From assembly GCF_018141005.1 (NCBI RefSeq), contig NZ_CP046582.1:1054001-1118000 (forward strand): a stretch of DNA of 64,000 bases, written 5' to 3'. Below are positions 50,908-62,177 of this stretch, one piece after another. Both the position numbers and the translations under genes were made by a program. Below the pieces are notes generated by a model. It was not told where the DNA came from. It saw nothing but the letters and a program-made list of their open reading frames with translations, and did not search any database. This DNA is from Erwinia sp. E602 (lineage in GTDB: Bacteria > Pseudomonadota > Gammaproteobacteria > Enterobacterales > Enterobacteriaceae). The first letter of the stretch is position 1; each line of letters begins with the position of its first letter.

Positions 50908-51438
50908 TTAACGTGACAGCGAAGCAATCACGCCTTCTTCGTCCATCTGATCGAGACGGTTCAGCAGTTTGCGGGTGATACCTTCCAGTTGACTTTTTTC
51001 CGAATCGCTCAGGGAAGACCACAGCAGCTGCAGGCTCTGGTGCTGTGGCGGCAGCAGCTGGCGCAGGAACTCATTGCCTTTAGGCGTCAGATGCAGGTGC
51101 AGGCAGCGACGATCGTTTTCGCTTTCACGGCGCTCAATCCAGCCACGTTTTTCCAGTTCATCGGCAATACGGGTGGCGTTGGTACGTGAAGAACCCAGCG
51201 CAGAGCTCAGCTCCGAGGGCTGAATGCTGTGGTCTTCCTGCGCGTCCAGCGTGATCAGCGCCATAAACAGCGTTTCGTTGATTCCCTGCGCCTTGAGCAT
51301 TTTATTACGATTATCCAACAGCTTACTTTGCATGTGCATGCACAGACGGGTCAGCATAATCTCCTGCAACGGGAAATCTTTCTGACGGTTAGCACGAAAA
51401 TTAAGCATCTGTTCAATGGGCGTAAAAGAACTTTCCAT
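50908..51438 (-). CDS. mprA: MarR-family repressor MprA (EmrR)
   Basis: A 176-residue MarR-type regulator, equal in length to E. coli MprA. The winged helix-turn-helix is in [48 protein letters not shown], seen as overlapping segments. It represses its own operon and is released by uncouplers and other EmrAB substrates. It is first in mprA-emrA-emrB. A Shine-Dalgarno AGTGAGG precedes the ATG. Confidence 0.96.
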   Translation of the reverse strand: MESSFTPIEQMLNFRANRQKDFPLQEIMLTRLCMHMQSKLLDNRNKMLKAQGINETLFMALITLDAQEDHSIQPSELSSALGSSRTNATRIADELEKRGWIERRESENDRRCLHLHLTPKGNEFLRQLLPPQHQSLQLLWSSLSDSEKSQLEGITRKLLNRLDQMDEEGVIASLSR

Positions 51439-51745
51439 TATAAAGGGACCTCACTTGTTGCAATGTATAGATAAACGATGAGCGTGCACTCTGGTCATCC
51501 ACGTGGATCGGAAACGTTGTCCGAACGCCGTGACCCTCATCTGTAATTTCCGGGTCACTCCATAACCCAGTGCGCTACGGTCTGACAGCGTTGATTGCCG
51601 TTCATCGCGGCCTTTCTCCTGTCAGGCTAATTAATTGCATCTGAAAGAGTCACCGTTATGAATAAATTTCGACTCACCTTACCAGAGAGATATTTCTGAG
51701 AAAAGCGGCTAAAGCCCGAAAAAACTTCATTCTTTTTGCGAAAAA
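51439..51745. other. Regulatory gap between mprA and the MFS gene
   Basis: There is no gene in these 307 bp. They contain the mprA promoter (AT-rich TTATCTATACAT on the minus strand near 51464-51475) and an inverted repeat GTGACCC (51530-51536) / GGGTCAC (51552-51558) with a 15-base centre, which is either an operator or a terminator remnant of the MFS gene. Confidence 0.45.
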
Positions 51746-52930
51746 TCACCCGGCAACCGCTTCGTGGTGGCGGGTTAACCACCAGTTGACAATGTTAAGC
51801 AACGTTAACGCCGCGCCGATCGCACAGACGCCATACCAGCCTGCGGTCTGGTAGGCGGAGGCGGAGAGCAGCGAACCGGCGGCACCGCCGATGAAGTAGC
51901 AGGTCATATAGCCGGCGGTCAGCCGGTTGCGGGCTTCCGGCATATGGCGGTAGATCACGCTCTGATTGGTGATATGCACGCCCTGCACCGCCAGATCCAG
52001 CAGGATAATGCCGAGAATCAACGCCAGCAGCGAGTGCGCGCCCAGCGCCGTCAGGCCCCAGGAGGCAAGCAGGATAATCAGCCCGACGCTGGTAGTGAGC
52101 CGCGCTTTGCCTTTATCCGCCAGGCTGCCCGCCTGCCGCGCGGCCAACGCACCGGCGGCGCCGACCAGGCCGAGCAGGCCGATTTGACCTTCGGAATAGC
52201 CCCACTCGGGCGACGACAGCAGAAACGCCATCGAGGTCCACAGCACGCTGAAGTTGGCGAAGGCCAGGCAGCCGGTAATCGCCCGGGTGCGCAGGATCGG
52301 ATGGCGCAGATAAAGGCTTCCGATCGAACCGAGCAGCTGCGGATAGTTGAGCGGCACCGACTGCTTATAGCGCGGCAGCCAGCGCCACAGCGCCAGCGAC
52401 ATCAGCACCATCAGCACGCTGGCCACCCAGAACACGGTGCGCCAGCCGCCCAGCTGGGCCAGCCCGCCGGCCACGGTCCGCGCCAGCAGGATCCCCAGCA
52501 GCAGGCCGCTCATCACCGTGCCCACGGTTTTACCGCGTTTTTCCGGCGCGGCAAGGGTGGCGGCCAGCGGCACCAGAATCTGGGCGACCACCGAGAACAG
52601 CCCGGTCAGCGCGGTACCCAGCAGCATCAGCGGCAGAGTGGGGGAGAGCGCGGTCAGCACCATGCCGCCGGCGGCCAGCAGGCTCATGCTGACGATCAGC
52701 GCGCGTCTCTCCAGCAGGTCGCCGAGCGGAACCAGCAGCAGCAGTCCGGCGGCATAGCCAAGCTGGGCGGTAGTCACGATAAAACCGGCCTGATGGAAAG
52801 AGAGATCGAAGGTTTGCGCGATGGTGGCCAGCAGCGGTTGCACATAATAGTTACAGGCAACGGCAAGGCCGGTCGCGAGCGACATCAGCGCGACCAGGGC
52901 GGGGCTCAGCCCGGGAGTGGAAGATTTCAT
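51746..52930 (-). CDS. MFS exporter, YgaY/YnfM-like
   Basis: A 394-residue major facilitator with 12 membrane segments. Motif A appears as LVPLGDLLERRALI and the repeated form in the second half as AARQAGSLADKGKARL. The sequence fits the arabinose-efflux/drug:H+ antiporter-1 group. In E. coli the corresponding position near proX carries ygaY, which is degraded there; here the gene is full length. The substrate is unknown. It is flanked by gaps of over 300 bp and is transcribed alone. Confidence 0.88.
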   Translation of the reverse strand: MKSSTPGLSPALVALMSLATGLAVACNYYVQPLLATIAQTFDLSFHQAGFIVTTAQLGYAAGLLLLVPLGDLLERRALIVSMSLLAAGGMVLTALSPTLPLMLLGTALTGLFSVVAQILVPLAATLAAPEKRGKTVGTVMSGLLLGILLARTVAGGLAQLGGWRTVFWVASVLMVLMSLALWRWLPRYKQSVPLNYPQLLGSIGSLYLRHPILRTRAITGCLAFANFSVLWTSMAFLLSSPEWGYSEGQIGLLGLVGAAGALAARQAGSLADKGKARLTTSVGLIILLASWGLTALGAHSLLALILGIILLDLAVQGVHITNQSVIYRHMPEARNRLTAGYMTCYFIGGAAGSLLSASAYQTAGWYGVCAIGAALTLLNIVNWWLTRHHEAVAG

Positions 52931-53168
52931 AGCATATCGTGTTGGAGTAAGAAATATCTCATGTCCTAATAGTAACCCAAATAACTATTTCACTCACAGA
53001 ATAATTAACAGGACAAACCAGTTTGTCGTGGGCGGGCAGGGCAGGGTCATGCGACGGGCCTGAATACGGGGAGGGGGCAGAAGGGACGCGTGCGGCAACT
53101 TAAGCAAAAAGAATATGAATGCGATCCGCCCGATTTTGCCGGTGTGCAGAGAAACCGGTTACAGACGG

Positions 53169-53196
53169 CGGGCGCGAAGGTCATCCTTCGCGCCCG
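53169..53196 (-). terminator. Long hairpin downstream of proX
   Basis: CGGGCGCGAAGG-TCAT-CCTTCGCGCCCG is a perfect 12-bp stem about 45 bases after the proX stop. It lacks a clear T run, so it may be a Rho-stop boundary or stabiliser of the proU transcript. The remaining gap 52931-53168 holds the MFS promoter region and nothing else I can support. Confidence 0.6.
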
Positions 53197-53212
53197 GTAA
53201 ATCAGGGCTTAT

Positions 53213-53231
53213 CCGGGCCGGCAGGGCCCGG
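53213..53231 (-). terminator. Short hairpin right after proX
   Basis: CCGGGCC-GGCA-GGCCCGG, a 7-bp stem, lies 9 bases beyond the proX stop and is stacked with the larger hairpin at 53169-53196. There is no T run. Confidence 0.55.
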
Positions 53232-53239
53232 TCAGATGG

Positions 53240-54235
53240 TTACTTCGCCGCGGCCAGCGCGTCTTTCACCCAGCCGTCAAAGGTCGCCTGGTGGGCCTTG
53301 ATCCAGCCATCCACGTGGGCGTTAACCTCGGCCTCAGACGCGTGGCCTTCATGCATGCGGGCGTTCTGGGCGTTGATGTCGGTAATCGGCAGCTTCATCT
53401 CTGCAAACAGTTTTGCCGCCGCCGGGTTCTGCTGTGCCCAGGCTTTATTAGCCACGATGTGCATGGTATTGACCGGGAAGCCGTAGTTGGCACCGTTAGG
53501 CAGTTTAGTATCAACGTCTTTCTGCTCGCCCGGCAGTGAGGAGAACGGCACCTGCAGCCATACCACGTCGCGGCCCGGCTTCAGCACGTCGCTCAGCCAG
53601 TACGGGGTCCAGGTGTAGTAGATCACCGGCTTGCCCTGCTTATAACGGGTCAGCATGTCGGCGATCATCGCCGAGTAGTTGCCCATATTGGCTTCAACGG
53701 TGTTTTCCAGGCCGAAGGCTTTGTTCTGGTGAACGATAACCGCTTCACAGCCCCAGCCCGGCGTACAGCCGGTCATATCTGCCTTGCCGTCGCCGTTGCT
53801 GTCAAACAGCGCGGCAATTTTCGGGTCCTTCAGCTGGGCGATATTGGTGATGTGATATTTCTCAGCGGTTTTCTTGTCGATCAGATAGCCCTGTGCAGCG
53901 CCGTTAACGTAGGTGCCCTGGCGGTAGAGCTTCGCATCGCCGCCGGCGGCCTTGTACATATCGTCGTGCAGCGGCTGCCAGTTGACCGCGGTAAAGGTGG
54001 CGTCACCGGAGGCGATCGAGGTGTAGCCGACGTTGTAGTCCACTTCGCTGGTCGGCGCAACGGTGTAGCCCAGCTTCTCCAGCGCGCGGCTGACCAGCAG
54101 GGTCTGGAAGGTCTCTTCGGTAATGGTGCTCTGTACCGGTTTCACGGTGATGCCTTTACCCGGCAGATCGGCGGCGGAAACCTGAGCGGCGGCCAGCGTG
54201 GTTAACGCGGCGGCCAGCAGTGCTGTCTTGCGCAT
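53240..54235 (-). CDS. proX: Glycine betaine/proline-betaine binding protein ProX
   Basis: A 331-residue periplasmic binding protein of the ProU ABC importer (E. coli 330). The signal peptide [21 protein letters not shown] ends near residue 21. The aromatic cage that holds quaternary ammonium is represented by the tryptophans in [25 protein letters not shown] and TWTPYWLSD. The two cysteines in TGCTPGWGC form the known disulfide. It is third in proV-proW-proX, separated from proW by a strong hairpin. Confidence 0.97.
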   Translation of the reverse strand: MRKTALLAAALTTLAAAQVSAADLPGKGITVKPVQSTITEETFQTLLVSRALEKLGYTVAPTSEVDYNVGYTSIASGDATFTAVNWQPLHDDMYKAAGGDAKLYRQGTYVNGAAQGYLIDKKTAEKYHITNIAQLKDPKIAALFDSNGDGKADMTGCTPGWGCEAVIVHQNKAFGLENTVEANMGNYSAMIADMLTRYKQGKPVIYYTWTPYWLSDVLKPGRDVVWLQVPFSSLPGEQKDVDTKLPNGANYGFPVNTMHIVANKAWAQQNPAAAKLFAEMKLPITDINAQNARMHEGHASEAEVNAHVDGWIKAHQATFDGWVKDALAAAK

Positions 54236-54272
54236 AGCGATTCCTTATTGTCATCGGTGGTGCGGAGGAGGC

Positions 54273-54296
54273 AGGCGGCACCGGCGGGTGCCGCCT
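54273..54296 (-). promoter_or_regulatory. Intercistronic hairpin proW-proX
   Basis: AGGCGGCACC-(GGCG on plus)-GGTGCCGCCT, a perfect 10-bp GC-rich stem, fills the 66-bp gap after proW. No T run follows. It likely shields the 3' end of proVW mRNA and allows separate, higher levels of ProX. Confidence 0.65.
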
Positions 54297-54301
54297 GAAA
54301 T

Positions 54302-55585
54302 TTATTTGATAAACGGACGGGTCAGCAGACCCAGGGGACCGTTGGCGTACCAGCGGCGGTTGCCCCGGCTGCGGCGGTCACGCCCCAGCGACTGGGTCAG
54401 GCGGTCGAGGATAATCGCCAGAATCACGATACCGACGCCGCCCACGGTGGCCAGCCCCATATCCAGCCGGCCGATGCCGCGCAGCACCATCTGGCCAAGC
54501 CCGCCGACGGCGATCATTGAGGCGATCACCACCATCGACAGCGCCAGCATCAGCGTCTGGTTAACACCGGCCATAATGGTCGGCATCGCCAGCGGCAGCT
54601 GTACCTTAAACAGCATCTGACGCGGACTGGCACCGAAGGATTCGGAGGCCTCGATCAGATCGGCAGGCACCTGCTTAATCCCCAGAATGGTCAGACGCAC
54701 GATCGGCGGCAGCGCGAAGATGATGGTCACCACCACCCCCGGCACGTTACCGATGCCAAACAGCATTACGATCGGTACCAGATAGACGAACGCCGGCGTG
54801 GTCTGCATCGCATCCAGCAGCGGGCGAATAATCTTCGCCGCCCGCTGGCTGCGCGCCAGCCAGATCCCCAGCGGCAGGCCGATAACAATGCAGAACAGCA
54901 GGGCGGTCAGCACCAGCGCCAGCGTCACCATCGCCTGCGACCAGGCACCAATCGCGCCGATGGCGATCAGCGACACCAGCGTGGCGACGCCCATGCCGAG
55001 GCCGGACATCTGCCAGGCGATCAGCGCGAACAGCACGATCGCCACCGGTGCCGGCATGCCGGTCAGCAGCTGCTGGAAGGCGTTGAGGATATAGTCAACC
55101 GGCAGGCGGATACCCTGGAACAGCGGGCGGAAGTGAGAAACCACCCAGTCGATGCCTTCGGTCACCCAGCTGTCGAGCGGGATCAGCGTTTTATGGAACG
55201 GGTCGAGCAGGCTGAAGTGCTCCGGCGCGGGCGCCGGTGCGCTGCTCAGCCAGTCGCTGCCGCCACCGGCCGCCTGGCCGCCGGTCGGATCGCCCCAGGC
55301 ATCAGCGCCGGCGGCGCTGCCGTCGGCAGCGGGCTGTGAGGCCGAAGCCGCGTCAGGGGAACCCCAGGGATCGGCCGCTGAACTGTCGCCGGCGGCGGGT
55401 TGCTGTGTTGCTGCCGCATCCGGCGAACCCCAGGGATCGCTGGCGGCTGAGCTGTCGTTAGCGGGCTGGGAAGCCGCGTCTGGTGCAGATCCGTTAGCGG
55501 CTGACGTTTCGCTGCCGGGCTGTGTGCCAGACACATCTGCCGCCTGCGTTTCGCTATCGTTCATCGCGGGTTGAGTTGGTTTCAT
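54302..55585 (-). CDS. proW: ProU permease subunit ProW with expanded N-terminus
   Basis: A 427-residue permease, about 73 longer than E. coli ProW (354). From residue 123 ([20 protein letters not shown]) to the end it follows E. coli closely, with seven or so membrane segments and the EAA loop [26 protein letters not shown]. The extra length is an acidic, Ala/Ser/Pro-rich N-terminus. It repeats a unit around DPWGSPDAA at residues 50-58 and 72-80, with a third variant DAWGDPTGG at 95-103. E. coli has a shorter version of this tail with PWD and AWG motifs. The start overlaps the proV stop (ATGA). Confidence 0.95.
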   Translation of the reverse strand: MKPTQPAMNDSETQAADVSGTQPGSETSAANGSAPDAASQPANDSSAASDPWGSPDAAATQQPAAGDSSAADPWGSPDAASASQPAADGSAAGADAWGDPTGGQAAGGGSDWLSSAPAPAPEHFSLLDPFHKTLIPLDSWVTEGIDWVVSHFRPLFQGIRLPVDYILNAFQQLLTGMPAPVAIVLFALIAWQMSGLGMGVATLVSLIAIGAIGAWSQAMVTLALVLTALLFCIVIGLPLGIWLARSQRAAKIIRPLLDAMQTTPAFVYLVPIVMLFGIGNVPGVVVTIIFALPPIVRLTILGIKQVPADLIEASESFGASPRQMLFKVQLPLAMPTIMAGVNQTLMLALSMVVIASMIAVGGLGQMVLRGIGRLDMGLATVGGVGIVILAIILDRLTQSLGRDRRSRGNRRWYANGPLGLLTRPFIK

Positions 55586-56778
55586 GGCTGGCCTCCATCA
55601 CGATCTAATGCCTGCAGTAACATACCTTTCGAAATTACGCCGATGTACTGGCCCTCGTCACCGGTCACCGGGACGGCACAGGGAGCCTGCGCCACCAGCG
55701 ACAGCATATCGCCCAGTGAGGTGTCGGCGGGAACCGGCGGAGCGCTGTCCAGCAGCGCGCTCTCCAGCGGTTCACCGGCGGCCAGCGCCGCTTTTAGTGA
55801 GTCGGTAGAGACCACGCCGACAAACCTCTGCTTCTCCAGCACGTAGCCATACTCGCGGTCGTTATCCTGCAGAATTTTGATCGCCGAGCGCGGGCCAAAG
55901 CCGGGCGCTTTTCGCAGCAGTGCCGAAGCGTTGCGACGGGCGATATCTTTGGCGCTGAATACCTGGCTGATATCCACGCCGCGGAAAAAGGTGCGCACGT
56001 AGTCGTTAGCCGGGTTGTTGAGGATCTCATCCGGCGTGCCGACCTGCACCACTTCACCGCCCTGCATGATGGCGATGCGATCGCCGATGCGCATCGCTTC
56101 GTCGAGGTCGTGCGAGATAAACACGATGGTGCGCTGGTGGCGCGACTGCAGCTTGACCAGCTCATCCTGCATTTCGGTGCGAATTAACGGGTCGAGCGCC
56201 GAAAAGGCTTCGTCCATCAGCAATATATCGGGGTTGATCGCCAGGGCGCGGGCTAAACCTACGCGCTGACGCATGCCGCCGGAGAGTTCATCAGGATAAG
56301 CGTGAGCATAATTTTCCAGCCCCACCTGACGCAGCGCATCCAGCGCTTTTTCCTGCCGTTCGGCAAGGGCCACGCCGGCTAATTCCATGCCGAAGGCAGC
56401 ATTATTCAGAATCGTCATATGCGGCATCAGCGCGAAGGACTGGAATACCATGCTGATTTTATTTCTGCGCACCTGACGTAATTCAGCGGCGGATATTTTG
56501 GCAATATCTTCACCGTCAATGATTACCTGACCACGGGTCGGTTCTATCAGACGATTGAGAAGGCGAACCATGGTGGATTTTCCTGAGCCGGACAACCCCA
56601 TGATGACGAAAATCTCGCCTTCTTCAATGGCCAGACTGGCATTTTTCACGCCCAGCGACAGGCCGGTTTTCTCCAGCAGCGCCTCTTTGCCAACCCCTTT
56701 TTCAATGTATTTAAATGCGCGTTCGGGATTTTCCCCGAAAACCTTATACAGGTTCTTAACTTCGAGTTTAATTGCCAT
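55582..56778 (-). CDS. proV: ProU ATPase subunit ProV
   Basis: A 398-residue ABC ATPase (E. coli 400) powering glycine betaine import under hyperosmotic stress. Walker [10 protein letters not shown] lies at 61-69, signature LSGGM at 165-169 and Walker B ILLMDE at 185-190. Two C-terminal CBS domains (about 275-395, [15 protein letters not shown] and [14 protein letters not shown]) sense ionic strength in OpuA-type relatives. It is first in the proVWX operon and overlaps proW by 4 bases. Confidence 0.97.
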   Translation of the reverse strand: MAIKLEVKNLYKVFGENPERAFKYIEKGVGKEALLEKTGLSLGVKNASLAIEEGEIFVIMGLSGSGKSTMVRLLNRLIEPTRGQVIIDGEDIAKISAAELRQVRRNKISMVFQSFALMPHMTILNNAAFGMELAGVALAERQEKALDALRQVGLENYAHAYPDELSGGMRQRVGLARALAINPDILLMDEAFSALDPLIRTEMQDELVKLQSRHQRTIVFISHDLDEAMRIGDRIAIMQGGEVVQVGTPDEILNNPANDYVRTFFRGVDISQVFSAKDIARRNASALLRKAPGFGPRSAIKILQDNDREYGYVLEKQRFVGVVSTDSLKAALAAGEPLESALLDSAPPVPADTSLGDMLSLVAQAPCAVPVTGDEGQYIGVISKGMLLQALDRDGGQP

Positions 56779-56849
56779 GTAATGTTAATTTCCTGGTTAA
56801 TTAATTTTCTTATAGTGCTCTTCTTTCTGATTGAATATTGTCGGTATAT

Positions 56850-56877
56850 ACCGTAGCACACTGAGACCTGCTGACAA
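56850..56877 (-). promoter_or_regulatory. Probable proU promoter
   Basis: On the minus strand TTGTCA (56872-56877) and TACGGT (56850-56855) are separated by 16 bp, about 70 bases upstream of proV. CGGTATATACCG (56842-56853), a perfect palindrome, overlaps the -10. The 389-bp gap 56779-57167 is AT-rich near proV, fitting H-NS silencing known for proU. No other gene is seen in the gap. Confidence 0.6.
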
Positions 56878-57167
56878 CCCTTAATCCGCCAGGCGGGTCG
56901 GCAGAATGAGATGAGTATTTCGGATAATTCCAGTGTGGATAAGGGATGAGAGCGAATTAGCGATGGTGAAAAAAAATTGCTATTTGGCAGGTGAAAGGCC
57001 CTGGCAGAGGCAAATTTGGCGATTCAAATCGGTTGTCAACCGCTAATAGCGGCTGATTTCAGGTCATGAAATTGTCATACATCCGGCGCTGACTCGCTGA
57101 AAAATAACGCCTGTAGCGAAGGGGAGAGGGAATTCAGGGGCGGCGCGGGGCCACCCCGTCGGGACGC

Positions 57168-58282
<1,115 letters not shown>

Positions 58283-60433
58283 TTACAGCGAGCAGGAGAC
58301 GCAGCCTTCCACTTCGGTGCCCTGCAGCGCCATCTGGCGCAGGCGGATGTAGTAGAGGGTTTTGATGCCCTTCTTCCAGGCATAGATCTGCGCCTTGTTG
58401 ATATCGCGGGTGGTTGCGGTATCGCGGAAGAACAGCGTCAGCGACAGGCCCTGATCGACGTGGCGCGTGGCCTCGGCGTAGGTATCGATAATCGCTTCCG
58501 GCCCGATATCATAGGCATCACGGTAGTAGTCCTGATTATCGTTGTTCATAAACGGCGCAGGGTAGTAGACGCGGCCGGTTTTACCCTCTTTACGGATCTC
58601 AATGCGCGAGACGATCGGGTGAATACTCGACGTCGCGTGGTTGATATAGGAGATCGAACCGGTCGGCGGGATCGCCTGCAGGTTCTGGTTATACAGGCCG
58701 TACTGCATGACCGCCGCCTTGAGCTCCTGCCACTGTTGCTGCGTAGGAATAGCGATGCCGGCTCTGTCAAACAGCGCGGCGACCTCGGCGGTACGCGGCT
58801 GCCAGCTCTGCTCCACGTACTGATTAAAGTATTCACCGCTGGCGTAGCGTGAATCGGCAAAGCCGCTGAAGCTGCTGCCGCGTTCGCGTGCCAGCAGGTT
58901 AGAGGTGCGCAGCGCGTGGTAAGTAATGGTGTAGAAATAGATATTGGTGAAATCCAGACCCGCTGCTGAACCGTACTGAATACGCTCACGCGCCAGGTAG
59001 CCGTGCAGGTTCATCTGGCCGAGGCCGATGGCGTGCGACTGGGCGTTACCCAGCTCTATGGACGGCACTGAATTGATGTGGCTCTGGTCAGACACCGCCG
59101 TCAGGCCGCGTACCGCGATCTCCACCGTGCGGGCAAAGTCCGGCGAATCCATGGTGTGGGCGATATTCAGCGAGCCGAGGTTGCAGGAAATATCCTTGCC
59201 GATACGACGATAGCTCAGGTCGTCGTTATACTCGGTGGGCGTATTCACCTGCAGAATTTCCGAGCACAGGTTGCTCATATTAATCCGCCCGTAAATCGGG
59301 TTGGCGCGGTTAACCGTATCTTCAAACATAATGTACGGGTAGCCGGACTCAAACTGGATCTCGGCCAGGGTCTGGAAGAACTCACGTGGATTAATAAAGG
59401 TGCGACGGATGCGCTCGTCCGCCAGCATCTCCTCGTACTTCTCGCTGATGCTGATATCGGCAAACGGCAGGCCGTAGATCCGCTCAACGTCATACGGCGA
59501 GAACAGCGCCATCGGCTGATTGTCCTTCGCCAGCTGGAAGGTAACATCCGGGATCACCACGCCCAGCGACAGCGTCTTGATGCGGATCTTCTCATCGGCG
59601 TTTTCGCGCTTGGTGTCGAGGAAGCGCAGAATATCCGGGTGGTGCGCGTTGAGATAGACCGCACCGGCCCCCTGACGTGCGCCCAGCTGGTTGGCGTAAG
59701 AGAAGGCATCTTCCAGCATCTTCATCACCGGGATCACCCCGGAAGACTGGTTCTCAATGCGTTTAATCGGCGCGCCGGATTCACGCAGGTTAGAGAGCAG
59801 GAAAGCCACGCCGCCGCCGCGCTTGGAGAGCTGCAGCGCCGAGTTCACCGCGCGGCCGATCGACTCCATATTGTCTTCAATACGCAGCAGGAAGCAGGAG
59901 ACCAGCTCGCCGCGCTGCTGTTTGCCGCAGTTAAGGAAGGTCGGGGTGGCCGGCTGGAAGCGCCCGGCCAGGATCTCTTCGGTCAGCGACAGCGCCAGCG
60001 CCTGGTCACCTTTAGCCAGCGTCAGTGCCACCATGCAGACACGCTCGGTAAAGCCTTCCAGGTAACGTTTGCCGTCAAAGGTTTTCAGCGTGTAGCTGGT
60101 GTAAAACTTCCAGGCACCGAGGAAGGTGTGGAAGCGAAAACGCCGCGCATAGGCCTGGTCGAACAGCGAGCAGACGAACTCAAACGGGTAGGCGTTCAGC
60201 ACGTCGGCTTCGTAATAACCTTCAGCAACCAGATAGCGCAGGCGTTCGGCCACCGAGGCAAACTGCACGCTGTTGGGGATCACGTGCTGGATAAAGTACT
60301 GGCGCGTTGCCTCGCGGTCTTTCTCAAACTGAATGTTGCCCTCGGCATCATACAGGTTGAGCATGGCGTTAAGCGCATGATAATCCGCGGATACCGCGGC
60401 GGCCTCTATGAGTGTGCTGTCTGTCGCTGCCAA
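58283..60433 (-). CDS. nrdE: Class Ib ribonucleotide reductase alpha subunit NrdE
   Basis: A 716-residue catalytic subunit (E. coli 714) reducing ribonucleoside diphosphates. Seen: the first active-site Cys in [26 protein letters not shown], the [21 protein letters not shown] segment and the C-terminal redox pair GCVSCSL that NrdH reduces. The N-terminal ATP cone of class Ia enzymes is absent, which marks class Ib. Its first 28 bases overlap the end of nrdI, giving coupled translation. Confidence 0.98.
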   Translation of the reverse strand: MAATDSTLIEAAAVSADYHALNAMLNLYDAEGNIQFEKDREATRQYFIQHVIPNSVQFASVAERLRYLVAEGYYEADVLNAYPFEFVCSLFDQAYARRFRFHTFLGAWKFYTSYTLKTFDGKRYLEGFTERVCMVALTLAKGDQALALSLTEEILAGRFQPATPTFLNCGKQQRGELVSCFLLRIEDNMESIGRAVNSALQLSKRGGGVAFLLSNLRESGAPIKRIENQSSGVIPVMKMLEDAFSYANQLGARQGAGAVYLNAHHPDILRFLDTKRENADEKIRIKTLSLGVVIPDVTFQLAKDNQPMALFSPYDVERIYGLPFADISISEKYEEMLADERIRRTFINPREFFQTLAEIQFESGYPYIMFEDTVNRANPIYGRINMSNLCSEILQVNTPTEYNDDLSYRRIGKDISCNLGSLNIAHTMDSPDFARTVEIAVRGLTAVSDQSHINSVPSIELGNAQSHAIGLGQMNLHGYLARERIQYGSAAGLDFTNIYFYTITYHALRTSNLLARERGSSFSGFADSRYASGEYFNQYVEQSWQPRTAEVAALFDRAGIAIPTQQQWQELKAAVMQYGLYNQNLQAIPPTGSISYINHATSSIHPIVSRIEIRKEGKTGRVYYPAPFMNNDNQDYYRDAYDIGPEAIIDTYAEATRHVDQGLSLTLFFRDTATTRDINKAQIYAWKKGIKTLYYIRLRQMALQGTEVEGCVSCSL

Positions 60434-60816
60434 AATTCGGTTACTCCCTTGTAGACGTTAGCGATGTCGTCTGAGGTGCCCATCAGCTCGAAGCGATAGA
60501 GGTAAGGCACCTGACATTTTCGCGCAATAATGTCGCCGGCGAGGCAGAAGGCCTCGCCGAAGTTGCGATTGCCCGCGGCGATCACGCCGCGTATCAGCTG
60601 ACGATTATTGGTATTGTTTAAAAACTGAATCACCTGTTTCGGCACCGCGCCTTTGCTGGTGCCGCCGCCGTAGCTGGGCACCACCAGAATGTAGGGCTGG
60701 TCTACCTGCAACGAACTGCCGCACTCCAGAGGAATGCGGCAGGCGGGCAGATCTAAACGGGTGATAAATCGGTGAGTGTTCTCTGACTGGCTGGAAAAGT
60801 ACACCAGCGTGGTCAT
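60406..60816 (-). CDS. nrdI: Flavodoxin-like NrdI
   Basis: A 136-residue flavoprotein (E. coli 136) that delivers superoxide or peroxide to oxidise the dimanganese site of NrdF. The FMN loops are [14 protein letters not shown] at the N-terminus, [15 protein letters not shown] and [16 protein letters not shown]. It starts 4 bp after nrdH and overlaps nrdE by 28 bases. Confidence 0.97.
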   Translation of the reverse strand: MTTLVYFSSQSENTHRFITRLDLPACRIPLECGSSLQVDQPYILVVPSYGGGTSKGAVPKQVIQFLNNTNNRQLIRGVIAAGNRNFGEAFCLAGDIIARKCQVPYLYRFELMGTSDDIANVYKGVTEFWQRQTAHS

Positions 60817-60820
60817 CGCT

Positions 60821-61063
60821 TTACACCCGCGCGGCGGCCAGGTGGCTCAGCGCAGAAATTTTGTCCGGGCGGAAGCCGCTCCAGTGGTCCTGTTCGGCCA
60901 TCACCACCGGGACCTGGCGGTAGCCGAGTGATTTGAGGGTTTCTACGTGCGCCGGTTCACTGTCCAGATTGATCAACTGATAGTCGATACCTTTCTTGTC
61001 CATGGCATTTTTCGTGGCGTTGCACTGGACACAGTTATCTTTAGTGTAAATAATAATGCGCAT
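60821..61063 (-). CDS. nrdH: Glutaredoxin-like NrdH
   Basis: An 80-residue redoxin (E. coli 81) with glutaredoxin-like sequence but thioredoxin-like behaviour, the electron donor for NrdE. The active site is CVQC at residues 11-14 in [17 protein letters not shown], and the conserved [10 protein letters not shown] motif near the end supports reduction by thioredoxin reductase. It is first in nrdHIEF. NrdR-type operator sequence lies about 110 bp upstream; Fur control, known in E. coli, is plausible but no clear Fur box was identified. Confidence 0.97.
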   Translation of the reverse strand: MRIIIYTKDNCVQCNATKNAMDKKGIDYQLINLDSEPAHVETLKSLGYRQVPVVMAEQDHWSGFRPDKISALSHLAAARV

Positions 61064-61102
61064 GATTCGTATTTCTCTATGGGGCGGGTTGTTGTAGTCA
61101 AT

Positions 61103-61130
61103 GACACGATTTTACTGCTGTAATCGTGTC
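61103..61130 (-). promoter_or_regulatory. Inverted repeat in the nrdH leader
   Basis: GACACGATT (61103-61111) and AATCGTGTC (61122-61130) form a perfect 9-bp inverted repeat with a 10-base centre, 40 to 67 bases upstream of the nrdH start. It is either a leader hairpin or a dyad operator. It does not match the NrdR or Fur consensus. Confidence 0.65.
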
Positions 61131-61169
61131 GCCACTGACACACCATCCTGGGTGGTCTCAATGATGTAA

Positions 61170-61185
61170 ATACTAGATATAGTGC
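61170..61185 (-). promoter_or_regulatory. NrdR box of the nrdHIEF operon
   Basis: On the minus strand GCACTATATCTAGTAT fits the NrdR consensus ACACWATATATWGTGT with several matches, including the CACTATAT core. NrdR boxes usually come in pairs about three helical turns apart; the partner near 61137-61155 (ACACACCATCCTGGGTGG on plus) is weak. Confidence 0.65.
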
Positions 61186-61286
61186 CCAGGAAAATCAACC
61201 GTACCAGATGTAGTAAATTTGCATTTGCTTTATTGATTTTTGGGGAGGCCTTGCGGCGTAAGGCCTGGCGGGGAGATACCCGCCAT

Positions 61287-61317
61287 AAAAAAAATCCCGC
61301 CTCTTGCGAAACGGGAT
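61287..61317 (-). terminator. Intrinsic terminator after ygaM
   Basis: On the minus strand ATCCCG-(12-base loop)-CGGGAT is followed by eight T residues. It ends ygaM before the nrd regulatory region. Confidence 0.85.
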
Positions 61318-61361
61318 CCTGCTCAAAAAAAAGACAGATTTCGTGGGGCGCTACGGCACCA

Positions 61362-61691
61362 CTAACGGCGGGATGAGCTGGTGGCAGTAACTATCAGCGC
61401 ACCGAGGAACACGCCCAGCGCGGCACCGATACCCACCCCATGCCAGGGTTTTTCCTGAACGTAGCTGTTAACCTGTTCGCCGGCGTCACGCGCCGCCCGG
61501 GTCACGGCGTTCGGACCCTGCAGCTTCGCGCGGGTCTCTTTCAGTAAGGATTCTGCGCGCGAACGGGCATCATCCACCCCCTCTTTAGCCTGGCTGCCGT
61601 AAGATTTCAGCAGTTCATCCAGCGTATCGGCCAGCGCCGTCACGTCGTGATTCAGGTCGGTCGTCTCACTTTTAGTTGTACGGTTGAACAT
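61362..61691 (-). CDS. ygaM: DUF883 membrane-anchored protein YgaM
   Basis: A 109-residue protein of the ElaB/YqjD/YgaM family. These are C-tail-anchored inner membrane proteins that bind ribosomes through the soluble part, mostly in stationary phase (shown for YqjD and ElaB). A helical, charged N-terminal region ([28 protein letters not shown]) leads to a single membrane segment [17 protein letters not shown] and a short basic end. The ATG at 61691 matches E. coli MFNR and has GGAG seven bases upstream. It is divergent from ygaC. Confidence 0.9.
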   Translation of the reverse strand: MFNRTTKSETTDLNHDVTALADTLDELLKSYGSQAKEGVDDARSRAESLLKETRAKLQGPNAVTRAARDAGEQVNSYVQEKPWHGVGIGAALGVFLGALIVTATSSSRR

Positions 61692-61841
61692 TTTTTGCTC
61701 CATCAGGCTGAAAAAGGTCTATTAACTATAGAACAGCCCGCGACGATCGGGTGTGGCTGCGCGTGTTTGTGGATTATTCCGAAAGCCCTCGCCCGGCAGC
61801 CTGAGGTAAGGTGGCGGGCTGACAGACTTAGAGGAAACAGT

Positions 61842-62177
61842 ATGTACTTACGGCCTGATGAGGTAGCCCGTGTTCTGGAGAAGGCCGGGTTTGAGATGGA
61901 TGCGGTCACCGCAAAAACCTATGGCTATCGCCGCGGTGATGATTATGTCTACGTCAATCGTGAAGCGAGGCTGGGGCGCACCGCGCTGATCATCCACCCG
62001 ACGCTCAAAGAGAAGAGCCTGACCATTGCGGTGCCCGCGTCAGAGATGAAAACCTGCGATCACTACGTGCAGTTCCCGATCTATCTGGTCGGCGACACCC
62101 CCGATCATTACGGCATTCCCCACGGTTTCAGCTCCCGTGCCGCGCTGGAACGCTATCTGGAGCGGATGTTCGGTTAA
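61842..62177 (+). CDS. ygaC: DUF2002 protein YgaC
   Basis: A 111-residue cytoplasmic protein matching E. coli YgaC (114), a Fur-regulated gene of unknown function. Conserved [34 protein letters not shown] and [19 protein letters not shown] are visible. GAGGAAA precedes the ATG at 61842; the frame is open upstream without conservation. In E. coli it is followed by alaE and stpA; here it is followed by a lipoprotein gene. The gap 62178-62374 holds nothing I recognise. Confidence 0.9.
   Translation: MYLRPDEVARVLEKAGFEMDAVTAKTYGYRRGDDYVYVNREARLGRTALIIHPTLKEKSLTIAVPASEMKTCDHYVQFPIYLVGDTPDHYGIPHGFSSRAALERYLERMFG

Noticed and set aside
51944..52969. A 341-codon open frame opposite the MFS gene
   Set aside because: Its Arg/Gln/His-rich translation is the shadow of hydrophobic codons on the other strand.
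55582..55585. Frameshift between proV and proW
   Set aside because: The four-base ATGA overlap is a normal translational coupling arrangement and both proteins are complete.
59078..60454. A 458-codon open frame on the plus strand opposite nrdE
   Set aside because: It is the mirror of a highly conserved enzyme gene in GC-rich DNA, has no ribosome binding site and a composition typical of antisense frames.
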